From Sphingobacteriales bacterium (GTDB lineage Bacteria; Bacteroidota; Bacteroidia; Chitinophagales; Chitinophagaceae): a DNA stretch of 64,000 nt. The notes beneath the pieces were generated by a model, which searched no databases, was not told the origin of the DNA, and saw only the letters and a list, made by a program, of their open reading frames with translations. The stretch covers positions 186,001 to 250,000 of the forward strand of contig JACQDV010000008.1 of NCBI GenBank assembly GCA_016200915.1, given 5' to 3'. The translations under genes and the position numbers were made by a program. Below, piece after piece: positions 24,601 through 31,417 of this stretch (position 1 is its first letter; each line of letters starts with the position of its first letter).

Positions 24601-27600
24601 GATTTTTAATTCCTTGTTTGTCCATGGAACATCAATTTGATTGCTTCCGGTGTACACCCGGTTATGCTGCACATAAAACCAGTTCATGCTAATGCCACCA
24701 CGATCATCTTCGGTTGCGGCGATATCAAATGTTTTTGTTTCGCTGTTCAGGTTAATATAGTTTCTTTCATTCTTTTCATTGCTTCTTAGAACTTCCTTCA
24801 CCATCCATACTTCTTTATCTGCCGTGCTTATTTGATAACTGGCTTTCTCATCCGGTTCAACTATTCCTTTTAATACATCCGAAACAGCGCCTGCTTTTGT
24901 TGAAGTGTAAGCAGCAGTGTTACTGTTATACAACTCAACATACTTTTTAGCCGTTACTGTTTCACCGTACTTGTCTTTTGTAGTTACAATGACTTCATAC
25001 CAACCAGCAACAAATTTTGAATTTTGAATTTTGAATTTTGAATTCTCTTCTGTTTTATAATTCTCATCAGCTACTTTATCTGATATGCTCCAATTTTTTA
25101 TTTCATTCTCATCCGCATACACATCATAAGGGAAATAGTTATAGTATTCTGCTTTACTCATTAAAAACTGGTTGGGTTGCTGCCACAGTCTTTCACGGAA
25201 TACACGATTGGGTGATTGCAGTTTATGAATCGTTACATTCACATTGGCAGCTTCAAAAATATCATTCATGTTTTTGGATGAAATCGAAATAGATTTCAAG
25301 CTATCAGCCGGCATTCTTGCTGCCATATCAATATTCAGTTGCAATGCCTGGTAAGCGACGGTTACATCATTGCTGCTGCTTCTTGTTTCACCGTTGATAT
25401 CGGTAACATCCGCACTTACTTCATAAATAAAAGTTGGCTGACTGCTTTTATCGACGCTTTCATCCGGTATGGCTTTGAAACTAATTTTAAATTCACCATT
25501 GGCATCAGTAGTAATTTCTCCATTGGTGATTTCCATTTCTTCTCTTCCGCCGTTTGGCTGCCTGATTTTTGCATAACTAAATCCATAATCCCACCAGATG
25601 GGCATACGAACTTTACGCACTACCCGATACTTCACCGTTGCTCCATCTACATTATTACCGGCGTATGCTTTGGCATTTCCTTTTACAGTTATTTCTTCAT
25701 TCACCCGGTAAGTGCCATCCGGCTTTTTTACTTCCACATAAAACTTGGGACGTTTATATTCTTCCACATTAAAATAAGCGTAAGCATTCGTATTAGAATC
25801 AAGGATGGAGAAGTTGCCATTCAGCATTCCTTCCGGTAATTTGAAACTTCCATTATAAGAGCCAAATTCGTTGGTGGTTAAATTCAGTTCACCCACTTTT
25901 TGTCCGTTGGCATCACGAAGAATTAATTTTGATTTATAATTCTCCATCGCCATCGTTCTTCTTTCAGCAGTGATGGTTTGCATCACAATGCCTTTGAAGT
26001 ACATGGTTTGCCCGGGACGATAGATAGAACGGTCGGTGAATAAAAAGGCACGGGTAATAGTTGGTTGCTGCTGAGGTTTGTATTCACGGGAGAGATAATA
26101 GTTGTCATCTAAAAACAAATAATCTTTATCATGCGTAATTTCCAGCATGATATTTCTTCCATCATTATCTGATTTTACTTTGGTGTAACCATTCTTATCG
26201 GTAGTCAGTAATTCTTTTCTGTCTTCACTGTATTCACTGCGCTGGTAATCATATCTTCTTTCCCACACTTGTACTTTGGCATTGACCAGAGGATAACCAG
26301 TTTCCCTGTTAAGCACATAATATTCACCCGAATTATTTTTTATAAAACTGATATTGCTGACATAGGTTGTATGTAAGGCTAAAATATTTTCTTTATTGGT
26401 GAAGGTTGGTTTTTCACTTGCCAGCAAAATGTATAAACCATTGGGCAATGCGTCTACTTTTGCTTCAGACGCATGTTGCTGGTAATCTTTTAAATCGGGT
26501 AAAGATTCATTCCAGTCACGAACCGATTTTAAAGAAAGAATTTTCTTCCAGATATTTTCATCTTCAAGGTTGTTGATGTCAATCCGTTTTAATTCTTCTT
26601 TGGTAGTTTTTATAATGCGGAAATAGAGTTTGTTTACATTTTTATAATTCACCAGCATACGGAATGGCTGATTTGGAACATTTACTTTTTCAGTAGTAAG
26701 TGTAAAAGATTTGGCAGTGATCTGACTTAATAAGTTTTTGCAGTTGATGCCACCTTCGCTTTTGGGGAATTGAGCAATTACTGCTTCGCAAATTTCTTTT
26801 GCTCTTTTCTTTTCATACTGTACCTCTTTTTTGCTGAACGGATTGTACTGTTCTCCTCTTTCATTATAGACAAAAGCCAGCAGGTAAGATGCCTGTGCGG
26901 CTGCAGAATCAGTTGCATATTTTTTAGTGAGACGGATCAATGATTGTTCATACAGTTTTTCTTTTTCTTCCATCACTGCATGATTGTGCATGAACTGCAG
27001 CCGGTTTATTTCCAGGTCAATCAATGCATCCGGCTTTATATCTTTTAAATGAAAACCGGTAAGTTGCTGGAAAATCGTAATAGCTTTATAATAAAGAGAA
27101 GCGGTATCTTTTGTTTTAAAAGATGCTTTACTGAAAGTAGCCGCATCGGCAAATGCTTCCTCTTGTTTGATGGTAAACTGATAAGCTGGCTTGTTCACAT
27201 CTCTTTCATCATTGGTGAAATAATCCAGTGCACGGTGAGCCAGGAAATCATACAAAGTAGAACGCAGGTAACGGTAACCATAGGTTTGAATGATGGCGTC
27301 AAATGGTTCCAGTTTGGAAGCTTGTAATAGTTTAACATCGCTGATGGAAGCCAGATAAAGCGATGATATTTTGTTATGAAAGTCATCTGCACTCCAGGTG
27401 GCGATATCTTCTTTTTTAAAATTTTCTGTATTCGTTCTGTTGTACAATTGCCAGCGGTTGTTTTGAAAATAATTCCAGTACACCTGTGCTGTCATGCTTT
27501 GCAATAAAGACTTGGCTGGTTGTTTTGCCGCCGCAACTTCTGCCTCCATGGCTTTAATACTATTGATACCCGCATTTTCATCTACCTGTTCGCTCAGCAT

Positions 27601-27858
27601 GGATTGAAACATCAGGCTTTTGATAAGCTGCGCATCATTATTTTCTTTTTTAGCCAGTGTATATATCTTTTTAACTTCGGTGATGGCAGTTTTGGTCATG
27701 CCTTTTTCAACGAGGTCATCAATCTTTTTCCATTGGGATTTATAATCGTTTGGTTTCTTTTGTGCCATAAGTAAGTTAGCGGAGAATAAAAGTTGAATAA
27801 ATACTAAAATGAATAAGGAACCAGCCTGTTTGCTCCTGCCTGTGTTTTTCAAAATCAT
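21625..27858 (-). CDS. Alpha-2-macroglobulin family protein (MG2 domain, thioester motif)
   Basis: 2077 residues. The signal peptide covers roughly residues 15-32 (hydrophobic LFILVFIQLLFSANLLMA/Q). The MG2 hallmark RAFLFTDRSIYRPGQTMYFKG lies at ~605, and the A2M domain block WKFLGLAHTKDMRTAITSNKVV then VQPNAPRFMREGD near 1310-1350. A complete CxEQ thioester motif, YPYECAEQTFNRYY, lies near 1523, with the alpha-helical thioester domain after it. Bacterial A2Ms trap or inhibit proteases in the periplasm; partners often include penicillin-binding protein 1C, not seen here. Oddities: an FTPPKIVKDEE motif at ~1249 shared with the TonB linker at 0.1 kb, and in-frame repeat insertions at 22053, 22117, 23534 and 25013. 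Confidence 0.93.
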   Translation of the reverse strand: MILKNTGRSKQAGSLFILVFIQLLFSANLLMAQKKPNDYKSQWKKIDDLVEKGMTKTAITEVKKIYTLAKKENNDAQLIKSLMFQSMLSEQVDENAGINSIKAMEAEVAAAKQPAKSLLQSMTAQVYWNYFQNNRWQLYNRTNTENFKKEDIATWSADDFHNKISSLYLASISDVKLLQASKLEPFDAIIQTYGYRYLRSTLYDFLAHRALDYFTNDERDVNKPAYQFTIKQEEAFADAATFSKASFKTKDTASLYYKAITIFQQLTGFHLKDIKPDALIDLEINRLQFMHNHAVMEEKEKLYEQSLIRLTKKYATDSAAAQASYLLAFVYNERGEQYNPFSKKEVQYEKKRAKEICEAVIAQFPKSEGGINCKNLLSQITAKSFTLTTEKVNVPNQPFRMLVNYKNVNKLYFRIIKTTKEELKRIDINNLEDENIWKKILSLKSVRDWNESLPDLKDYQQHASEAKVDALPNGLYILLASEKPTFTNKENILALHTTYVSNISFIKNNSGEYYVLNRETGYPLVNAKVQVWERRYDYQRSEYSEDRKELLTTDKNGYTKVKSDNDGRNIMLEITHDKDYLFLDDNYYLSREYKPQQQPTITRAFLFTDRSIYRPGQTMYFKGIVMQTITAERRTMAMENYKSKLILRDANGQKVGELNLTTNEFGSYNGSFKLPEGMLNGNFSILDSNTNAYAYFNVEEYKRPKFYVEVKKPDGTYRVNEEITVKGNAKAYAGNNVDGATVKYRVVRKVRMPIWWDYGFSYAKIRQPNGGREEMEITNGEITTDANGEFKISFKAIPDESVDKSSQPTFIYEVSADVTDINGETRSSSNDVTVAYQALQLNIDMAARMPADSLKSISISSKNMNDIFEAANVNVTIHKLQSPNRVFRERLWQQPNQFLMSKAEYYNYFPYDVYADENEIKNWSISDKVADENYKTEENSKFKIQNSKFVAGWYEVIVTTKDKYGETVTAKKYVELYNSNTAAYTSTKAGAVSDVLKGIVEPDEKASYQISTADKEVWMVKEVLRSNEKNERNYINLNSETKTFDIAATEDDRGGISMNWFYVQHNRVYTGSNQIDVPWTNKELKISYESFRDKTLPGSEEKWTLKISGIKGDKVAAEMLASMYDVSLDQFAPHNWVDFKNQLYPNFYGFNQWNSNVFGIEEVEGNDYYKSTEEYYSSKDYDDLAVIKKDGKEITSWPDFERKTLRGGTGKDVTYFMSNANQMAAPAEIELAKRKDLTGAIGRVEVNKFTPPKIVKDEEANGDGVSDKFDKNNSLNQATIQIRKNFNETAFFLPDLKTDAAGNISFSFTIPEALTEWKFLGLAHTKDMRTAITSNKVVTQKKLMVQPNAPRFMREGDNMEFSTKVSNLTDKALNGTATLQLFDATTMQPVDGLFKNGNPVQSFTAQAGQSAAIKFNIDIPFNYNSALVYRVVARSISPSGGGQGEVSDGEENSLPVLTNRMLVTESITLPMRGEGTQHFSFGKLLNNKSTTLSNHALTVEYTSNPAWYAVQALPYLMEYPYECAEQTFNRYYANALAAKIANASPKIKAVFEKWKTLDTAALLSNLQKNEELKSALLQETPWVLEAKSEEQQKKNIALLFDIVKLSKELESSLNKLKEMQSPNGGFVWFKGGPDDRYITQYIVTGIGHLQKLDAIPSSTKEKIKTILKTAIPYLDKKLKEDYDFLIKQKVKLKNQNIDYLQVQYLYMRSFFPEYKVAATSQKAYDYYRGQSQQFWLKQNRYAQGMTALSLFRSGDKKTPAAILASIKDNSIVNEEIGMYFKDMSGGYYWHQAPVETQALLIEAFGEVGNDNKTVDDLKTWLLKQKQTQNWKTTKATAEACYALLLKGSDWLSEEPTITIQLGDKTISSNTSKTEAGTGYFKEKIDGKEVKNTMGNIKVTVTNPSTIKPLNPSTTWGGVYWQYFEDLDKIIPPAGGTETPLKLSKKLFVEKNTDKGPVLVPINDGDEIKIGDKVKVRIELRADRDMEYVHMKDMRAACMEPVNVLSQYKWQGGLGYYESTKDASTNFFFSWLSKGTYVFEYPLFVTHSGNFSNGVTTIQCMYAPEFSAHSEGVRVKVK
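22053..22070. repeat. 18-bp perfect palindrome inside the macroglobulin gene
   Basis: TCCCGCCAGCTGGCGGGA, a self-complementary GC-rich island in an AT-rich gene. It is read as part of IPPAGGTETPL (about residue 1932) without breaking the frame. Confidence 0.75.
22117..22165. repeat. Degenerate short repeat inside the macroglobulin gene
   Basis: GTTGAAGGGTT occurs at 22121 and 22145, in a stretch translated as TNPSTIKPLNPSTTW. It looks like an in-frame repeat insertion, less regular than the array at 25013. Confidence 0.4.
23522..23550. repeat. GC-rich palindromic insertion inside the macroglobulin gene
   Basis: The 16-bp palindrome CCCCCTCCGGAGGGGG (23534-23549) sits next to CCTCCCCCTGG. 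It is translated on the minus strand as ISPSGGGQGEVSDGEE. The GC content is strikingly higher than the flanks, yet the frame is kept. Confidence 0.75.
25013..25047. repeat. In-frame heptanucleotide repeat inside the macroglobulin gene
   Basis: Four exact AATTTTG units (25013-25040) plus a degenerate fifth. On the coding strand it gives the seven-residue repeat seen in NSKFKIQNSKF. Confidence 0.9.
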
Positions 27859-27981
27859 GCTGTTGAATTTTATTACAAGTTATTGAATAAGTTTTACTGT
27901 GTCCGACTGATTGTGGACAGCTATTTTACAGATGCAGTTGCATGTGTTATTGCATAATTTTTTTGTAAGTGCACAGAAATA

Positions 27982-28010
27982 CAAAAGCCGGCAACATCAT
28001 CACCGGCTTT
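27982..28010 (-). terminator. Intrinsic terminator after sucD
   Basis: Arms AAAGCCGG (27984-27991) and CCGGCTTT (28003-28010), 11-base loop. On the minus strand the stem ends in T4 followed by a T-rich stretch. Confidence 0.75.
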
Positions 28011-28034
28011 CTATTTTAAAATTATAGTAGAAGT

Positions 28035-28069
28035 AACAACAAACAACAAACTACAAACCAAAAACTATT
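28035..28069. repeat. Heptanucleotide repeat at the end of sucD
   Basis: AACAACA, AACAACA, AACTACA, AACCAAA, AACTATT: five degenerate 7-bp units running up to and through the sucD stop codon at 28065. Confidence 0.75.
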
Positions 28070-28937
28070 TCCCCATCACTTTCGCCATAGTAACACCAAT
28101 ATCAGCAGGGCTGGCCACTACATGAATACCACATTCTGTCATGATTTGCATTTTAGCAGCAGCAGTATCATCAGCGCCACCAACAATAGCACCGGCATGT
28201 CCCATACGACGACCAGGCGGAGCAGTTTGTCCGGCAATGAAACCAACAACCGGCTTGTTACCATTTTCTTTATACCAGCGGGCAGCTTCAGCTTCCATGC
28301 CACCACCAATTTCACCAATCATTACCACACCAACTGTTTCAGGATCGTTCATAAATAACTCCAAAGCTTCTTTAGTAGTAGTGCCGATGATGGGGTCACC
28401 ACCAATACCAATAGCAGTGGAAATACCAAGACCAGCTTTGGCAACCTGGTCAGCAGCTTCGTATGTCAATGTTCCACTTTTGGAAACAATACCAATCTTT
28501 CCTTTTTTAAAGATGAAGCCGGGCATAATACCCACTTTACATTCTTCAGCTGTAATAACACCGGGACAGTTAGGTCCAACCAATCGGGTTGTTTTACCCA
28601 ACAAATAATTTTTAACTCTCACCATATCCTGTACAGGAATACCTTCTGTGATACAAACCACCAGTTTTATACCAGCATCAGTAGCTTCCATGATGGCATC
28701 AGCAGCAAAGGCTGGCGGAACGAAGATGATACTTACATCAGCACCAGTTTCTTTAACCGCATCAGCAACAGTATTGAAAACAGGTTTTTCTAAGTGTTGT
28801 TGTCCACCTTTACCTGGCGTAACACCACCAACAACATTAGTACCATATTCAATCATTTGAGTGGCATGAAAAGTACCTTCTGTTCCGGTAAAACCCTGTA
28901 CAATTATTTTGGAATTTTTATTAACGAGTACACTCAT
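28065..28937 (-). CDS. sucD: Succinate-CoA ligase (ADP/GDP-forming), alpha subunit
   Basis: 290 residues from the ATG at 28937 ([18 protein letters not shown]). The longer frame to 28961 runs into the -7 promoter box, so it is rejected. The CoA-binding Rossmann domain has [19 protein letters not shown] and GVTPGKGG. The ligase domain carries the phosphohistidine loop [15 protein letters not shown] and ESIP-like helix [25 protein letters not shown]. It converts succinyl-CoA to succinate with nucleotide triphosphate formation in the TCA cycle. sucC is not adjacent, and sucA-odhB lie 19 kb away. It has its own promoter and terminator, so it is monocistronic. Confidence 0.97.
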   Translation of the reverse strand: MSVLVNKNSKIIVQGFTGTEGTFHATQMIEYGTNVVGGVTPGKGGQQHLEKPVFNTVADAVKETGADVSIIFVPPAFAADAIMEATDAGIKLVVCITEGIPVQDMVRVKNYLLGKTTRLVGPNCPGVITAEECKVGIMPGFIFKKGKIGIVSKSGTLTYEAADQVAKAGLGISTAIGIGGDPIIGTTTKEALELFMNDPETVGVVMIGEIGGGMEAEAARWYKENGNKPVVGFIAGQTAPPGRRMGHAGAIVGGADDTAAAKMQIMTECGIHVVASPADIGVTMAKVMGK

Positions 28938-28958
28938 AGCGAAAGTTTGAAATTGCCG

Positions 28959-28966
28959 CAAAATTA
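28959..28966 (-). promoter_or_regulatory. -7 promoter box of sucD
   Basis: Minus-strand TAATTTTG (written CAAAATTA on the plus strand), an exact TAnnTTTG, 22 bases upstream of the sucD ATG. Confidence 0.55.
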
Positions 28967-29026
28967 GGGGTTTTGTACCGCTGTAAATACAAATGATGGG
29001 TGATTTTAATTCTTAATGAGCAGTTA

Positions 29027-29326
29027 TTAATGCACCAGTAACCTAAACAGCAAAGCTGCAATTCCATAAATAACCGTCACAACAAAAATACCTTTGGCGG
29101 TAAGGTCTTTTTGCCAGTTGATGTAGATAGTGAAGAGTGCAGCATTGGCGAGCAATGATAAACTTACTACTACGGTTATAAGGCTTTTGTTTACTTTAAG
29201 GAAACTTAAAAAATCGCCTAAGCTGTAAAGCGGATAGAATTTGACAAAATAATAAATAAAAAATCCAAGGAAAGGGGCGAGGATGCCCAGTACAATGCCA
29301 AGCCGAAGGTTATCTTTTTTAAACAT
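29027..29326 (-). CDS. Small integral membrane protein downstream of surE
   Basis: 99 residues with three hydrophobic segments (about 10-30, 47-67 and 76-95) and little else: IVLGILAPFLGFFIYYFVKFYP, SLITVVVSLSLLANAALFTIYIN, GIFVVTVIYGIAALLFRLLVH. Function not recognised. Its ATG overlaps the surE stop by one base (29326), which implies translational coupling and shared transcription with surE. Confidence 0.75.
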   Translation of the reverse strand: MFKKDNLRLGIVLGILAPFLGFFIYYFVKFYPLYSLGDFLSFLKVNKSLITVVVSLSLLANAALFTIYINWQKDLTAKGIFVVTVIYGIAALLFRLLVH

Positions 29327-30114
29327 CAGTGGTTCCAGTTTTTTTCTAATTGTTGCTTTAAAACGTAATTGGTAAGATCAAATTGTACCGGCACCACACT
29401 TACATAATTATTTTTGAGTGCCCATACGTCGGTATCCTTACTTTTATCAAAGTTGACAAACTCACCGGTAAGCCAGTAATATTTTCTTCCACCGGGATCA
29501 CGGCGTTCATCAAAATCTTCTTCGTATTTGGCATAAGCCTGTTTACATACTTTAATTCCTTTAATTAATGATTCGCCTACATTGGGAAAATTTACATTCA
29601 GGCAAAAATGTTTATCAATCTTTTTCATTGACAAAACTTTCTCCACTATGAGTCGTGAATATTTTTTTGCTGCGGAAAAATCAGCTTCCACACTCAGATC
29701 TAATAATGAAAAGCCAACAGAAGGAATATTTTCAATAGAAGCTTCAATAGCTGCACTCATCGTTCCGCTGTAAATAATATTGATGGAATGATTGGCTCCG
29801 TGATTAATTCCGCTAAGGCAGATATCCGGTTTGCGGTGTAATATTTTATCTACTGCCAGCTTTACACAATCCACGGGTGTACCACTGGTGCTCCATGCTT
29901 CCACGCCTTCATATATAGGTGATGAATGCATGCGGAGAGGAGAGCCAATAGTAATAGCATGTCCCATTCCTGATTGCGGTTTATCGGGTGCCACCACTAC
30001 TACCCGTCCTAAATCTTTTACTGCTTCTACTAAATTACGGATGCCGGGTGCAGTGATACCATCATCATTAGTGATGAGGATAATTGGTTGTTCTTTCTTT
30101 TTTTTGGTTGCCAT
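29326..30114 (-). CDS. surE: 5'/3'-nucleotidase SurE
   Basis: 262 residues from the ATG at 30114 (MATKKKKEQPIILITNDDGITAPG). The open frame to 30183 runs into repeat copy B and would add 23 unrelated residues. The conserved metal site starts with the NDDG aspartates, then SGMGHAIT, SGINHGANHSINIIYSGTMSAAIE and the VNFPN region. SurE dephosphorylates nucleoside monophosphates in stationary-phase survival. It is followed by an overlapping small membrane-protein gene. Confidence 0.95.
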   Translation of the reverse strand: MATKKKKEQPIILITNDDGITAPGIRNLVEAVKDLGRVVVVAPDKPQSGMGHAITIGSPLRMHSSPIYEGVEAWSTSGTPVDCVKLAVDKILHRKPDICLSGINHGANHSINIIYSGTMSAAIEASIENIPSVGFSLLDLSVEADFSAAKKYSRLIVEKVLSMKKIDKHFCLNVNFPNVGESLIKGIKVCKQAYAKYEEDFDERRDPGGRKYYWLTGEFVNFDKSKDTDVWALKNNYVSVVPVQFDLTNYVLKQQLEKNWNH

Positions 30115-30176
30115 AATGCGGTTGTAAAAATCCGTAATAATCATGGTTTGCCCAAAAGCAGTTTTCAATTGGGTGC

Positions 30177-30312
30177 ATTTCAAAATTTCGCACCCTGACC
30201 CACCCCTATTAAATAATCTTTCATTTTAAAACACTACTGCGCCCCTCCAGGGAGGGGATAAAATGCTGTTAATCCAAATTCAAATAAATCATGCGTTGCG
30301 AATATTTGAAAT
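30177..30312 (-). repeat. MITE-like intergenic repeat, copy B
   Basis: 136 bp. Terminal inverted repeats ATTTCAAAATTTCGCA (30177-30192) and TGCGAATATTTGAAAT (30297-30312). Read on the minus strand it aligns end to end with copy C: the internal CCCCTCC...GGAGGGG hairpin, CAGTAGTGTTTTAAAAT, TATTTAAT and GGGGTGGGT. Confidence 0.88.
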
Positions 30313-30354
30313 GCTCGCTTTCAATCTTTATAAAAAAGTAATAAATAAATTTGG

Positions 30355-30377
30355 AAATACTAAATCATTTAGTATTT
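30355..30377. promoter_or_regulatory. 23-bp perfect palindromic operator of the XRE-S24 regulator
   Basis: AAATACTAAAT (30355-30365), one central C, ATTTAGTATTT (30367-30377). It lies 22-44 bases before the ATG of the regulator gene, where the promoter is expected, so autorepression is likely. Confidence 0.75.
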
Positions 30378-30398
30378 TGCAGCTAAATCCATTAGCGT

Positions 30399-31151
30399 AT
30401 GTCTATAGCCGGAAAAAATTTAAAATACCTGCGCAAGTTGCGTGGGTGGACTCAGGAAGAATTTGCCAACAAGCTTGGTATTAAACGTTCATTGGTGGGA
30501 GCTTATGAAGAAGAGAGGGCCGATCCAAGATTAGAAGTATTGGAAGTAGTGAGTGAAATGTTTAAGCTCACATTAGATGAATTGCTTCGTAAAGATCTGA
30601 ATGAAACAAAAGGTAGCAGCTATTTAGCCAAACGTCGTCAGCAAAAAATGCTGGCTGATAGTAATGTTATCCATTTTGTTCCCATTAAAGCAGCCGCTGG
30701 TTATTTGGCCGGTTATGCTGATCCCGAGTTCATTGATGAACTCAATACTTTCACTTTACCCATGCTTACATCCGGTAATTACCGTGCATTTGAAATTGTG
30801 GGAGATTCCATGTTGCCTACACCAAGCGGCTCAGTAATTGTGGGAGAAAAAGTAGAAGGACTGGATGATGTGAAAAATAATTTCGCCTACATAGTAGTAA
30901 GCCGTAATGAAGGTATTGTTTACAAACGCATGCTGAAGAATAATAAAGTAAGAAATAAGTACACTTTAATGAGTGATAACCCGCAATACCAGCCTTACCA
31001 GGTAAATGCTGAAGATATTGTTGAAGTATGGCAGGCACAGGTGGTGATCAATAAAGTTGGTTCGCAGCAAAGATGGGATGTGGCATCGCTGGGGAATTTG
31101 GTAAGTAACCTGCAGGAACAGGTAAGTATGCTGAAACGTAAGATGAATTAA
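30399..31151 (+). CDS. LexA-like transcriptional regulator (XRE HTH + S24 peptidase domain)
   Basis: 250 residues. An XRE-type helix-turn-helix spans residues ~7-62 (LRKLRGWTQEEFANKLGIKRSLVGAYEEERADP). An S24/LexA-type domain spans about 95-225 with the nucleophile motif GDSMLPTP (Ser137) and general base in GIVYKRML (Lys176). A possible cleavage dipeptide lies in KAAAGYLAGY near residue 100. The C-terminus looks like a short coiled coil. Such proteins sense DNA damage or another signal by self-cleavage and derepress their targets. A perfect palindrome in its own promoter supports autoregulation. The gene is bracketed by inverted copies of a 135-bp repeat. Target genes are not evident here. 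Confidence 0.9.
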   Translation: MSIAGKNLKYLRKLRGWTQEEFANKLGIKRSLVGAYEEERADPRLEVLEVVSEMFKLTLDELLRKDLNETKGSSYLAKRRQQKMLADSNVIHFVPIKAAAGYLAGYADPEFIDELNTFTLPMLTSGNYRAFEIVGDSMLPTPSGSVIVGEKVEGLDDVKNNFAYIVVSRNEGIVYKRMLKNNKVRNKYTLMSDNPQYQPYQVNAEDIVEVWQAQVVINKVGSQQRWDVASLGNLVSNLQEQVSMLKRKMN

Positions 31152-31175
31152 AGTTTGCGAATAATTATTGAAAGT

Positions 31176-31201
31176 AAAAGACCTCGCCTGAGGTCTTTTT
31201 T
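31176..31201 (+). terminator. Intrinsic terminator after the XRE-S24 gene
   Basis: Arms AAAAGACCTC (31176-31185) and GAGGTCTTTT (31190-31199), loop GCCT, T-run of six. Confidence 0.9.
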
Positions 31202-31224
31202 GTTTCATCAGCTTACCTGGGTGC

Positions 31225-31358
31225 ATTTCAAATTTTTGCAATGCATGGTTAATTTGAATTTGGATTAGCAGCCTTTTTATCCCCTCCACGGGAGGGGCAG
31301 TAGTGTTTTAAAATAAAGACTATTTAATGGGGTGGGTTAGGATGCGAAAATTTGAAAT
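31225..31358 (+). repeat. MITE-like intergenic repeat, copy C
   Basis: 134 bp. Terminal inverted repeats ATTTCAAATTTTTGCA (31225-31240) and TGCGAAAATTTGAAAT (31343-31358), 15 of 16 complementary. It has an internal CCCCTCCACGGGAGGGG hairpin. Copies B and C both show GGGTGC just outside one end. Confidence 0.9.
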
Positions 31359-31417
31359 AAATCAGCTTACTTAATGAACTGTTTTTTCAGGTATTTTTAC
31401 AATTACAATTACCATTC

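Noticed and set aside
25339-25839. 166-residue open frame on the plus strand inside the macroglobulin gene
   Set aside because: Antisense shadow with no recognisable family; the minus-strand gene is continuous and conserved here.
28141-28608. 155-residue open frame on the plus strand across sucD
   Set aside because: Antisense shadow of the strongly conserved sucD gene; no family features and no promoter box.
30263-30484. 73-residue open frame across repeat copy B and the start of the XRE-S24 gene
   Set aside because: It runs through the repeat end, the operator palindrome and the first part of the real gene in another frame.
31225-31358. The repeat as a possible small RNA or riboswitch
   Set aside because: It occurs in both orientations and next to unrelated genes, and its ends are inverted repeats, which fits a mobile or palindromic element better than a gene-specific leader.
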